Source: Bacteroidales bacterium UBA5382 (GTDB lineage Bacteria; Bacteroidota; Bacteroidia; Bacteroidales; Dysgonomonadaceae). From it: 64,000 nt of DNA. The number at the start of each line of letters is the position of its first letter. The stretch's first letter is position 1. Location: contig DHOU01000020.1 of the NCBI GenBank assembly GCA_002409745.1, positions 1 through 64,000 of the forward strand, read 5' to 3'. A program made the position numbers and the translations under genes. A model generated the notes under the pieces. The model worked only from the letters and a program-made list of their open reading frames with translations. It ran no database searches and was not told the DNA's origin. Below are positions 27,750 to 36,076 of the stretch, piece after piece.

Positions 27750-27796
27750 AAAAAGAACCTCGGGTGTCGTATCAAAACGATGCCCGAGGTTTTTCA
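27750..27796. terminator. Bidirectional terminator between gcvP and mazG
   Basis: A 14-bp stem (AACCTCGGGTGTCG with CGATGCCCGAGGTT) flanked by an A-run on the left and T5 on the right. Confidence 0.85.
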
Positions 27797-27814
27797 TATT
27801 TTCGGATAATTCCT

Positions 27815-28600
27815 TTACTCCATCGTTCGTTTTGCCTCTTGCCAGATCTCTTCCATCTCTTCGAGCGACATTTCGTTCAACGACCGCCCTTGGTCCTTCA
27901 CTTTCTTTTCCATATAGTTGAAGCGGTTGATGAATTTGCGGTTCGTGCGTTCCAAGGCATTGTCGGGGTTCACCTTATAGAGGCGCGCGGCATTGATGAC
28001 ACTAAACAGTAAATCGCCGAACTCGCCTTCCATTTTATCGGCATCCAGTTGTTCGATTTCCGTTTTCAGTTCGCCGAGTTCTTCATCCACTTTATCCCAT
28101 ACATCGTAGCGTTTGTTCCAGTCGAATCCCACATTGCGGGCTTTGTCCTGAATGCGGTAGGCCTTGATGAGCGAGGGGATCAGCGAGGGCACCCCTTCCA
28201 GAACGGTTTTATTGCCCCCTTTCTCTTTCAGCTTGATTTGTTCCCACGAGCGTTCCACCGCTTGAGCCGTTCGCGTATGCGCGTCGCCGAACACATGCGG
28301 ATGACGGAATATCAATTTCTCGCAAATGGCATTGCACACATCGGCGACATCGAACGCCTGCTTTTCTTCCCCGATTTTGGAATAGAACACCACATGCAGC
28401 AGCAAGTCGCCCAGTTCTTTTTTGATGTTTTCGTTATCCTTATTGATAATTGCGTCGACCAGTTCGTAGGTTTCTTCCACCGTGTTGGCCCGGAGACTTT
28501 CATTGGTTTGTACCTTGTCCCAAGGGCATTTCAGGCGTAACTCGTCCATCACATCGAGCAACCGGCCGAACGCTTCTATCTTTTGTTCGCGAGTATTCAT
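27815..28600 (-). CDS. mazG: Nucleoside triphosphate pyrophosphohydrolase MazG
   Basis: House-cleaning enzyme of 261 residues that hydrolyses NTPs/dNTPs to monophosphate and pyrophosphate. It has the two-domain layout of full MazG: LRLKCPWDKVQTNESLR near residue 22, the metal-binding EETYELVDAI (about 42-51), ELGDLLLHVVFYSKI (about 61-75), and a second copy of the helices in ELGELKTEIEQLD and EGEFGDLLFSVINAARL toward the C-terminus. Lies downstream of dsbD on the same strand; a 70-bp heptamer tract separates them. Confidence 0.95.
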   Translation of the reverse strand: MNTREQKIEAFGRLLDVMDELRLKCPWDKVQTNESLRANTVEETYELVDAIINKDNENIKKELGDLLLHVVFYSKIGEEKQAFDVADVCNAICEKLIFRHPHVFGDAHTRTAQAVERSWEQIKLKEKGGNKTVLEGVPSLIPSLIKAYRIQDKARNVGFDWNKRYDVWDKVDEELGELKTEIEQLDADKMEGEFGDLLFSVINAARLYKVNPDNALERTNRKFINRFNYMEKKVKDQGRSLNEMSLEEMEEIWQEAKRTME

Positions 28601-28601
28601 A

Positions 28602-28671
28602 TCTTCCAGTCTTCAGTCTTCAGTCTCCAGTCTTCAGTCTCTAACCTCTAGCCTCCAGTCTCTATTTTCCA
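28602..28671. repeat. Period-7 simple repeat tract
   Basis: Degenerate CTTCAGT/CTCCAGT heptamers in a constant register between mazG and the end of dsbD, about ten units. Confidence 0.7.
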
Positions 28672-30725
28672 ATTTTATAGTTTTGCAAACCCGTTTGTAA
28701 GAATTGGATATATTTATCCACATTCTCGTCATAAGCATAAGAAGGGCCGATCGGTTGTCCCTGATTGTTCAGTGCGATATAATACGGTTGGGCGTTTGCA
28801 CCGAATTTATGACGTTGCAGATAGCTCCATTTGTCGCCGATCGTTTTCAGCTTAGTCGTTCTTCCGTTTTCATTGACTTCAATCACCTCCGGAAGCCGTT
28901 CCTTGTCGTCCACCATTAAGGTGATGAGCACGTACCCGTTATCGAGCATATCTTTCACACGGGGATCGGTCCATACCGATGCTTCCATCTTGCGGCAGTT
29001 CACGCAACCGTATCCCGAAAAGTCGATCAACACCGGCTTACCGGTACGGGCGGCATGCGCCATTCCGCTTTCGTAATCCAAAAACTGGGCATGTACTTCG
29101 CCTTCGTATAAGTTAAAATCCTGCGTGTACATCGGGGGAGCGAAAGCGCTGATCGCTTTCAGCGGTGCGCCCCAAAGTCCGGGAATCATGTAAATGGCGA
29201 ATGCCAGGGAGATGATGGCCATGAACAACCGGGGAACGGATACGTAAGGCACATCGCTGTCGTGCGGAAATTTGATTTTTCCCAGCAGATAAAATCCCAG
29301 CATGGCGAAAATGACAATCCATAGAACGACAAATACTTCCCGGTCGAGAATACCCCATCCGTAAGCGAGGTCGGCCACCGATAAGAATTTCAAAGCGAGG
29401 GCCAGTTCGAGGAAGCCCAATACCACTTTCACCGAGTTGAGCCAGCCGCCCGATTTGGGCATGCTCTGCAACCAAGAGGGGAAGATGGCGAACAGGGCGA
29501 ACGGGATGGCCAAGGCAAAGGCAAATCCGAACATGCCGATGGCGGGAGCCAAGATGTTGCCCGACGTGGCGGCATCGACCAGCAGAGTGCCGATAATAGG
29601 CCCGGTACACGAGAAAGAGACCAATGCAAGGGTGAATGCCATAAAGAAAATACTCAGTACGCCCGAGGTCTTGTCGGCCTTTTCATCGCTTTTGTTTGTC
29701 CATGACGCGGGTAAGACCATGTCGAACGCTCCGAAAAACGAAATGGCGAATAGAACCAGCAAAGCGAAGAAGATGAGATTGAACAGCGCGCTGGTCGCCA
29801 GGGTGTTCAATGCGCTCGCGCCGAAGATTCCCGTAATGAGGAGACCCAATAGCACATAGATGACGATAATGCTCAATCCGTAAATAAGCGCTTCGGAAAT
29901 CGCTTTCGTGCGGTCGGTTTTATTTCGTTTGAGGAAGAAACTGACGGTCATCGGTATCATCGGCCATACACAAGGTGTGAGCAGAGCGATTAGGCCGCCG
30001 ATAAATCCGGCGATGAAAATCCAAAAGAGCGATTTGCCGGTGGTACTTCCTTCCATACCGTATGCTTTCAGCTCTTCGATAACCGGTGTCCATAGCGGGT
30101 TCTGGTCGATAGGGCCCGAAGCGCTTATAATGGGAGCGAGCGCTATACCGGTCGAGTCCGCTGTGGTTGCGGTTGTATCGGATACGGCCGCTTCGTCGGT
30201 TTCTGTCTTTTCGGTCGATGCTGCCGGATCAGCTTTAGCAGCGGCGGATACCACCAGCGTTGAAGGCAAATTGGCCGATGTAAAAGAGAAATCGACAGGT
30301 AACGGCGGCAGACAGCTTTGGTCGTTGCAAGCCTGAGTCCGGATATCGCCGCTAAGCGCGAACTTTTGTTTGTCGGTAACTTTAAATCGTTGCACAAATC
30401 GCGCAGCGTTCTCGAAAGTCCCTATTTCCATTTGGAACACGGCGTCATACTTTACGGTGGCTTTTTTGCCCGAAGCCTGAAACTCGCCTACCGCTTCGGC
30501 TCCCGTCAGCTTGTCGAGGCTCAGGGAGGTGGGATAGGGGCCGTCTTCGGGAAGACGCGTATCGTATATATGCCATCCCGCTTGTATGGTGGCGTCTGCC
30601 GTTAATTCTACTTCTCCGTTTCCTTTGTCTTGCAAGCTAAACTTCCATGAGACTTCGTCTTGAGCAAACGTAAGAAACGAACTGATGAGAAAAAGGGAAA
30701 AAACAATCGCTTTTCTGATCTTCAT
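28662..30725 (-). CDS. dsbD: Thiol:disulfide interchange protein DsbD-like
   Basis: Membrane protein of 687 residues that carries reducing power across the inner membrane. Signal peptide (ends FAQ), an N-terminal DsbD-alpha-like beta domain to about residue 165, a low-complexity Ala/Thr linker, a core of about eight membrane helices (about 230-525) with Cys in LTPCVWPMIPM and in SFSCTGPIIG, and a C-terminal thioredoxin fold with active site YGCVNCRKME near residue 590. This is the standard electron path from cytoplasmic thioredoxin to periplasmic acceptors. A MITE-like repeat (copy C) lies upstream of its start. Confidence 0.93.
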   Translation of the reverse strand: MKIRKAIVFSLFLISSFLTFAQDEVSWKFSLQDKGNGEVELTADATIQAGWHIYDTRLPEDGPYPTSLSLDKLTGAEAVGEFQASGKKATVKYDAVFQMEIGTFENAARFVQRFKVTDKQKFALSGDIRTQACNDQSCLPPLPVDFSFTSANLPSTLVVSAAAKADPAASTEKTETDEAAVSDTTATTADSTGIALAPIISASGPIDQNPLWTPVIEELKAYGMEGSTTGKSLFWIFIAGFIGGLIALLTPCVWPMIPMTVSFFLKRNKTDRTKAISEALIYGLSIIVIYVLLGLLITGIFGASALNTLATSALFNLIFFALLVLFAISFFGAFDMVLPASWTNKSDEKADKTSGVLSIFFMAFTLALVSFSCTGPIIGTLLVDAATSGNILAPAIGMFGFAFALAIPFALFAIFPSWLQSMPKSGGWLNSVKVVLGFLELALALKFLSVADLAYGWGILDREVFVVLWIVIFAMLGFYLLGKIKFPHDSDVPYVSVPRLFMAIISLAFAIYMIPGLWGAPLKAISAFAPPMYTQDFNLYEGEVHAQFLDYESGMAHAARTGKPVLIDFSGYGCVNCRKMEASVWTDPRVKDMLDNGYVLITLMVDDKERLPEVIEVNENGRTTKLKTIGDKWSYLQRHKFGANAQPYYIALNNQGQPIGPSYAYDENVDKYIQFLQTGLQNYKIGK

Positions 30726-30813
30726 ATTGTATAGTCTGTATAATGGATAATTTTAAGGTGCAAAGATAATAAAACTTACCCACAGGTATTCCATCTCGAG
30801 TTATTAATATAGT

Positions 30814-30997
30814 AAGAAACTGTTTAAATTTCTTACGAAAAACGGAAATGAAAGTATTCTTCGCCTTCAAAAATTTCTTTTTTGTATTCTTCTTCCTTTT
30901 ATTCGGCTCAAATAGCTCGCGATTATCGCCAAAACAAGAAAGGATACTGCTAAAAAACAACTCTTTTTGAATCGCGAAACAAATTTAAACAGATTCT
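30814..30997 (-). repeat. MITE-like dispersed repeat, copy C (expanded)
   Basis: A 184-bp element with ends AGAAACTGTTTAAATTT and, reverse complemented, AGAATCTGTTTAAATTT. It shares GTATTCTTCGCCTTCAAAAA and CTTTTTGAATCGCGAAA-type blocks with copy B but carries roughly 80 extra bases in the middle. It fills half of the 360-bp gap between dsbD and katA. The katA terminator occupies the other side. Confidence 0.8.
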
Positions 30998-31017
30998 AAA
31001 AGAATGTATAGGAGCGT

Positions 31018-31056
31018 AAAAAAAGAGGCTGTCTCCAAACGATTTTAAGACAGCCT
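31018..31056 (-). terminator. Terminator of katA
   Basis: AGGCTGTCT / AGACAGCCT stem (31026-31034 and 31048-31056). On the minus strand it is followed by a run of seven T. Confidence 0.8.
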
Positions 31057-31085
31057 GCTTTCTATTCAAATGCGATAAATCCGTT

Positions 31086-32585
31086 TTACGCGATGCCTGC
31101 TTTTTCGTAGGATATATGCATCGCATCGGCTAGCCCTTTCCCATAATCCGGGTCGGCTTGGTAGCAATTGCGGATGTGGCGGATTTTAATGAATTCTTCC
31201 ACGCCTTCCATATTGCGGGCGGTGTTGCCGAACAAGGCTTGTTTTTGCGCGTCATTCATCAGGCGGAACAATTTTCCGGGTTGAGTGAAATAATCGCTGT
31301 CATCTTCGCGGAAGTTCCAGCGTTTGATTTCACCGTCGGCTTTCTGAGCCGGCTCCTCAAACTCGGGTTGTTCTTTCCATACGCCATAACTATTGGGCTC
31401 GTAATGCAACGTTGCGCCTTGGTTCCCGTCCACACGCATTTGCCCGTCGCGATGGTAAGAATTGGTCTGAGGCGCTGCTTTCGGCTGGTTTACGGGTATC
31501 TGGTGATGATTCACCCCAAGGCGGTAACGTTGGGCATCGCCATACGAGAACAGTCGTCCCTGCAACATTTTGTCGGGCGAAAACCCGATGCCGGGAACGA
31601 TGTTTACCGGATTGAAGGCGGCTTGTTCCACGTCCTGGAAATAGTTGTCGGGGTTCCGGTTCAACTCGAACTCTCCTACCGGAATCAAGGGGAACTCTCC
31701 TTTGTACCATACTTTGGTTAAATCGAACGGATTATAGGGCATGTTTTCAGCCTGTTCTTCCGTCATGATCTGGATGTACATTTTCCATTTGGGAAAATCG
31801 CCTTTTGCAATCGATTCGAGCAAGTCGCGCTGGTGGCTTTCGCGGTCTTTGCCGACAAGCTCTTGGGCTTCCTGGTCGGTCAGGTTTTTTATTCCTTGTT
31901 GCGTCACAAAATGGAACTTCACCCAATGGCGCACATTATCGGCATTCAGAAAACTGTAAGCATGGCTGCCGAAGCCGTGCATGTGACGGTAGCTGTACGG
32001 AATGCCCCGGTCACTCATGGTGATGGTTACCTGATGCAAAGCTTCGGGCAAGCTCGACCAAAAGTCCCAATTATTGTTCGCGCTGCGCATATTGGTGTGC
32101 GGGTCGCGCTTTACGGCATGATTGAGATCGGGAAATTTGAGCGGGTCTCTAAAGAAGAAAACCGGAGTGTTGTTTCCCACTAAATCCCAGTTTCCGTCTT
32201 CGGTATAATACTTCATGGCAAAGCCTCGGATATCCCTTTCGGCATCGGCCGCTCCTCTTTCTCCGGCTACGGTAGAAAAACGGACGAACATTTCGGTCTG
32301 CTTTCCAATTTGCGAAAAGATTTTTGCTTTGGTGTAGCGGGTAATGTCATGCGTAACCGTAAAGGTTCCGAATGCTCCCGATCCTTTGGCATGCATGCGC
32401 CTTTCGGGGATTACTTCCCGATCGAAGTGCGCCAGTTTTTCCAGAAACCATACATCCTGCAATACCATGGGGCCACGGGGCCCTACGGTCATCGAATCCT
32501 GATTGTTTACAACCGGAGCTCCGGCAACGGTCGTCAGTTTCTTTTGATTTTCTTTGTTCTTGTCTTTTTTTTCTTCTTTTTCCAT
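31086..32585 (-). CDS. katA: Haem catalase
   Basis: Small-subunit clade haem catalase of 499 residues, converting hydrogen peroxide to water and oxygen. The catalytic His region [16 protein letters not shown] (about 58-73) and the haem-ligand Tyr motif [14 protein letters not shown] (about 345-358) are intact. A short Lys/Glu-rich leader (about 1-17) precedes the conserved [13 protein letters not shown]. The regulator gene starts upstream on the same strand and ends 29 bp before katA, so the two probably share a transcript. This organisation points to peroxide-responsive control. Confidence 0.97.
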   Translation of the reverse strand: MEKEEKKDKNKENQKKLTTVAGAPVVNNQDSMTVGPRGPMVLQDVWFLEKLAHFDREVIPERRMHAKGSGAFGTFTVTHDITRYTKAKIFSQIGKQTEMFVRFSTVAGERGAADAERDIRGFAMKYYTEDGNWDLVGNNTPVFFFRDPLKFPDLNHAVKRDPHTNMRSANNNWDFWSSLPEALHQVTITMSDRGIPYSYRHMHGFGSHAYSFLNADNVRHWVKFHFVTQQGIKNLTDQEAQELVGKDRESHQRDLLESIAKGDFPKWKMYIQIMTEEQAENMPYNPFDLTKVWYKGEFPLIPVGEFELNRNPDNYFQDVEQAAFNPVNIVPGIGFSPDKMLQGRLFSYGDAQRYRLGVNHHQIPVNQPKAAPQTNSYHRDGQMRVDGNQGATLHYEPNSYGVWKEQPEFEEPAQKADGEIKRWNFREDDSDYFTQPGKLFRLMNDAQKQALFGNTARNMEGVEEFIKIRHIRNCYQADPDYGKGLADAMHISYEKAGIA

Positions 32586-32614
32586 ACGATTTGTAATTAA
32601 GTTATAGAAGTTTT

Positions 32615-33046
32615 TTATTTGGGGTGTTCGTTTGAGTTGCCGTAAATATTGAGTTTGACGGAATTGATTTCATAGCCTTCGATGGCATGTTTTTCGAAAA
32701 ACGTTTTTAAGAGTTCGTCGAGTTCTTCGTTTACGTAATCGGTGATTACATTGCTATCGGTGTGATATAAATGATGATGGGGCGTGAGTATACCGTCGTA
32801 GCGCATCACTTCGTCGGGCGTAGAAACTTTGTGAATCACATTTTTCTTGACAAACGTGTCCAATGTTTTATAAATAGTTCCGATCGAAATCGTCGGATGG
32901 GCTGCTCGGACGAAATCGGTGATCTGTTCGGCCGTGGGATGATTGTTCAACGTATAGATCGCATCGAGAATGGCAATCCGTTGAGGGGTCGCCTTTAATC
33001 CTTTTTCCGATAACTTTTGTTGCAATAATTGTTGATGAATTGCCAT
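32615..33046 (-). CDS. Fur/PerR-family regulator without cysteines
   Basis: DNA-binding metalloregulator of 143 residues. Winged-helix part: [15 protein letters not shown] (about 16-30) and the recognition helix [15 protein letters not shown] (about 52-66). The metal-site HHHLYHT follows near residue 90. The protein has no cysteine at all, so it lacks the CxxC structural zinc sites of classical Fur and PerR. Its place directly upstream of katA suggests a PerR-like peroxide sensor. An AGAATCATTCT palindrome 20 bp before its start is a candidate operator for self-control. The PerR name is inferred from context. Confidence 0.85.
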   Translation of the reverse strand: MAIHQQLLQQKLSEKGLKATPQRIAILDAIYTLNNHPTAEQITDFVRAAHPTISIGTIYKTLDTFVKKNVIHKVSTPDEVMRYDGILTPHHHLYHTDSNVITDYVNEELDELLKTFFEKHAIEGYEINSVKLNIYGNSNEHPK

Positions 33047-33065
33047 GGATAATCTCTGCTAAATA

Positions 33066-33076
33066 AGAATCATTCT
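33066..33076. promoter_or_regulatory. Candidate Fur/PerR operator upstream of the regulator-katA pair
   Basis: Perfect 11-bp inverted repeat AGAATCATTCT, similar in form to the core of Fur/PerR boxes (AATNATT), 20 bp before the regulator start. Confidence 0.45.
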
Positions 33077-33240
33077 CCTCTAAAACGCCGCCTCTTTACT
33101 TTTGTTCATCATTATCCGTACTTTTTTTGATTTTTTTTAGGGTGAAAGCAAAAAACAAACCGGTTGTCGCGGCGAATACTCTGACAAACCGGTTTCGGGA
33201 TATCCTTAATCCAATCGGAAAAGAGGTATTATCTAAAAGA

Positions 33241-33259
33241 ATAATCCCCGCCGGGGATT
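33241..33259 (-). terminator. Hairpin downstream of the nitroreductase gene
   Basis: AATCCCC / GGGGATT stem with a 3-nt loop (33242-33258), beyond the stop of the minus-strand nitroreductase gene. The T-run is short, so strength is uncertain. Confidence 0.5.
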
Positions 33260-33306
33260 TGTCCGGCAGGGATTTTGTAGTGAATTGTTATATATTGAGA
33301 AAATTA

Positions 33307-33915
33307 CTACTTAAATACTTTCACACGTTTTTCGACAGATTCATACGACTTTTCAGCCGGTTTGTCCAACGCGACGCCGAAAGGCATTTGTGCGATCAGT
33401 CGCCAATCTTTGCTGATATTCCATTCTTTTTGAATCGATTCGTCGATAAGAGGATCGTAATGTTGCAGGGAAGCCCCGAGCCCTTCGTTTTCTAATGCCA
33501 ACCAGGTAAGGATTTGTACAATGGCAGAGGAGTGCTCGCTCCAAACCGAAAACTTTTGACTGTAAAGCGGGAACTGGTTTTGCAATCCCTTTATAACGGT
33601 TTCGTCTTCGAAAAAGAGTACCGTGCCGTATCCCGACAGGAAGCAGGAATTGACTTTATTCTCAGTTTGTTTCCATGCTTCTTCCGATCCGCTTACTTTT
33701 TTCAACTCGTCTTTAACGATTTCCCATAATTTCTTATGTTGGTCGCCCAATAGCAAAACAACGCGTGCCGACTGTGAATTAAATGCCGATGGCGAGTGCT
33801 TTACCACTTCTTCAATAATGGTTTCTATTTGTTCATTCGAGATGGGAGAGGCGTTGCTCAGTTGATAATAACTGCGCCTATGTTGAATGGATTCCTGTAG
33901 ACTTTTACTTCTCAT
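33307..33915 (-). CDS. Nitroreductase family protein (Hbn1/Frm2-like)
   Basis: FMN-dependent oxidoreductase of 202 residues. The FMN phosphate-binding RRSYYQL near residue 13, SPSAFNSQSARVVLLLG near residue 41 and a C-terminal LIAQMPFGVALDKPAEKS match the Hbn1/Frm2-like branch of the nitroreductase family. It reduces nitro- or quinone-type compounds using NAD(P)H; the natural substrate is unknown. It lies close to katA and the PerR-like gene, which fits an oxidative-stress role, but a 260-bp gap and a hairpin separate them. Confidence 0.85.
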   Translation of the reverse strand: MRSKSLQESIQHRRSYYQLSNASPISNEQIETIIEEVVKHSPSAFNSQSARVVLLLGDQHKKLWEIVKDELKKVSGSEEAWKQTENKVNSCFLSGYGTVLFFEDETVIKGLQNQFPLYSQKFSVWSEHSSAIVQILTWLALENEGLGASLQHYDPLIDESIQKEWNISKDWRLIAQMPFGVALDKPAEKSYESVEKRVKVFK

Positions 33916-34131
33916 TTGACGTCTTTCTTTTATAAATTTTTGATGAATGATATTCGTAAAACAATTTTATGAAAAGATTGTTCGCGTTATAGTTTTTATT
34001 GATAGCGTATTGCCTCATGTGTATAGGATAGCCTTTGATAACTTGTTAATAGTTTATGCCGGATTGTCTTCCGATTATGCGTACATAAACGTACCTTTGG
34101 TATCTTTTTCGGAATATAATTTTTGTTGAAA

Positions 34132-35667
34132 ATGGAGAAACAAAAGCGCAAAGGAAATATTAAAGTCGTAGAAAAGACCGTTGTCGCCCCTGATATGGGG
34201 AAGTTGCCGCCTCAAGCCCGGGAGTTGGAAGAGGCGGTGTTGGGAGCCCTGATGTTGGAAAAGGACGCGTATTCCGTGATCAGCGATATTCTGAAACCCG
34301 AAAGTTTTTATGATCCCATTCACCAATTGATTTTTGGAGCCATCCAAGGCTTGGCCATGCAGCAGAAACCCGTAGATGTCCTGACGGTTGTGGAAGAATT
34401 GAAACGAAGAGGGGAGCTGGAGACGGCCGGCGGCGCCGTGTATGTGGCTGAGCTGTCGGAGAAGGTCGCTTCGGCCGCGCACATCGAATATCATGCGCGC
34501 ATCATTGCCCAGAAATATTTGGCCCGCGAGTTGATTACGTTTTCTTCCGAAATTACGCATCAGGCTTTCGATGAAACAATCGATGTGGACGATTTGATGC
34601 AAGAGACCGAAGGCCGGTTGTTTGAGATTTCGCAACGGAATGTAAAAAAGGATGTCATTCAAATTAATCCGGTTATCCGGGAAGCCATGCAGAATATCGA
34701 GGCTGCCGCCAACCGGAAGGATGGGATGAGCGGCTTGCCTACCGGATTTAAAGAGTTGGATAAACTCACTTCCGGTTGGCAAAATTCCGATTTGGTTATC
34801 ATTGCAGCCCGACCGGCTATGGGGAAAACCGCTTTCGTGTTGTCGATGGCAAAGAACATGGCTTTGGATTACGAAGTCCCGGTGGGGGTTTTCTCTTTGG
34901 AAATGTCGAATGTGCAGTTGGTAAACCGGCTAATTGTGAATGTGTGCCAGATTAAAGGCGAAAGCATTAAAAGCGGACGGTTAAGCGACGATGAATGGAT
35001 CCGGTTGGACAAAAACCACAAACTGCTCTATAATGCGCCGATATATATCGATGATACGCCCAGTTTGTCGGTCTTCGAACTGCGTACCAAGGCTCGGCGA
35101 TTGGTACGGGAAAGTCATGTCAAGATACTTATTATCGACTACTTGCAGTTGATGAACGCCAGCGGGATGAGTTTTGGTAGCCGGGAGCAGGAAGTCAGTA
35201 CCATTTCGCGCTCGTTGAAAGGACTGGCTAAAGAGTTGAATATTCCTATTATTGCTTTGTCGCAGTTGAACCGTGGCGTCGAAACCCGTCAGGGAAACGA
35301 AGGGAAGCGTCCCCAATTGGCCGACCTGCGTGAATCGGGAGCTATCGAACAAGATGCCGACATTGTGTGTTTTATTCATCGACCGGAATATTATCGCATT
35401 ACGGAAGATGAACAGGGTAACTCGCTGATAGGGGTTGCCGAGATTATTGTGGCAAAACATCGTAACGGGCCGACCGGATTGGCCAAGATGCGTTTCGACA
35501 GTGAATATGCCCGTTTTCAAAATATGGATGATTTCGTCGTTGGACAACGCTATGTCGAACGTCCTTCGAAAATGAATAAGGCGACCAACGGCGATCTGTC
35601 TTCTTCTGCAGACGCTCTTTCCGGTGGCGATTTTACAACCCCAAATAAGGAGCCTCTTCCTTTTTAA
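34132..35667 (+). CDS. dnaB: Replicative DNA helicase DnaB
   Basis: Hexameric 5'-3' helicase that drives the replication fork; 511 residues from the ATG at 34132 (a TTG three codons earlier is possible). N-terminal domain LPPQARELEEAVLGALMLEKD, linker, then the RecA-like ATPase with GLPTGFKELDKLTSGWQ, Walker A ARPAMGKTAF (about 230), Walker B LIIDYLQLM (near 340) and the LSQLNRGVETR motif. It has a Ser/Thr-rich tail. No intein is present. Two downstream genes follow at short distances, starting with a small lipoprotein. Confidence 0.96.
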   Translation: MEKQKRKGNIKVVEKTVVAPDMGKLPPQARELEEAVLGALMLEKDAYSVISDILKPESFYDPIHQLIFGAIQGLAMQQKPVDVLTVVEELKRRGELETAGGAVYVAELSEKVASAAHIEYHARIIAQKYLARELITFSSEITHQAFDETIDVDDLMQETEGRLFEISQRNVKKDVIQINPVIREAMQNIEAAANRKDGMSGLPTGFKELDKLTSGWQNSDLVIIAARPAMGKTAFVLSMAKNMALDYEVPVGVFSLEMSNVQLVNRLIVNVCQIKGESIKSGRLSDDEWIRLDKNHKLLYNAPIYIDDTPSLSVFELRTKARRLVRESHVKILIIDYLQLMNASGMSFGSREQEVSTISRSLKGLAKELNIPIIALSQLNRGVETRQGNEGKRPQLADLRESGAIEQDADIVCFIHRPEYYRITEDEQGNSLIGVAEIIVAKHRNGPTGLAKMRFDSEYARFQNMDDFVVGQRYVERPSKMNKATNGDLSSSADALSGGDFTTPNKEPLPF

Positions 35668-35678
35668 CGGATTGAATT

Positions 35679-35948
35679 ATGAAAAAAATGACAGGTCTTT
35701 CTATGGTATTGGCGGGATATCTTTTGATGATCTCTTGTGGCGGCATCGATTCCGATGCAAAAAAAGCGGCCGAACTCACCAATCAATCTATTCGGCAAAG
35801 TGTGGATTTGGAGCTCGAAAAGTCGCAAAAAACATATCATAAAGCTCAGGCTCTTATCGAAAAGCATAAGAATACAAAAACTTGGAATGAATTTAATCGT
35901 CTTTACAAGATGTATCGCGATCAAGAAAAAGCCTCTCCCGAACCGTAA
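35679..35948 (+). CDS. Small lipoprotein, unknown function
   Basis: Hypothetical lipoprotein of 89 residues. Signal with lipobox MISC (Cys20); the mature part is one charged helix (ELTNQSIRQSVDLELEKSQ and onward) that could form a coiled coil. It starts 11 bp after dnaB and is probably co-transcribed with it. I do not recognise the family, though short helical lipoproteins of this type are frequent in Bacteroidota. Confidence 0.7.
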   Translation: MKKMTGLSMVLAGYLLMISCGGIDSDAKKAAELTNQSIRQSVDLELEKSQKTYHKAQALIEKHKNTKTWNEFNRLYKMYRDQEKASPEP

Positions 35949-36076
35949 CCGAGCGCGTGGCTTGGAGCGGTACTTTCGGTAAAATGGACTTGAAAAAACA
36001 TTATTCTAAATATTCTTCGTATTTTTGTGCATTGAAGAACGAGTAATTAGTAGTAATAATCGGAAAAAGAACGCGT

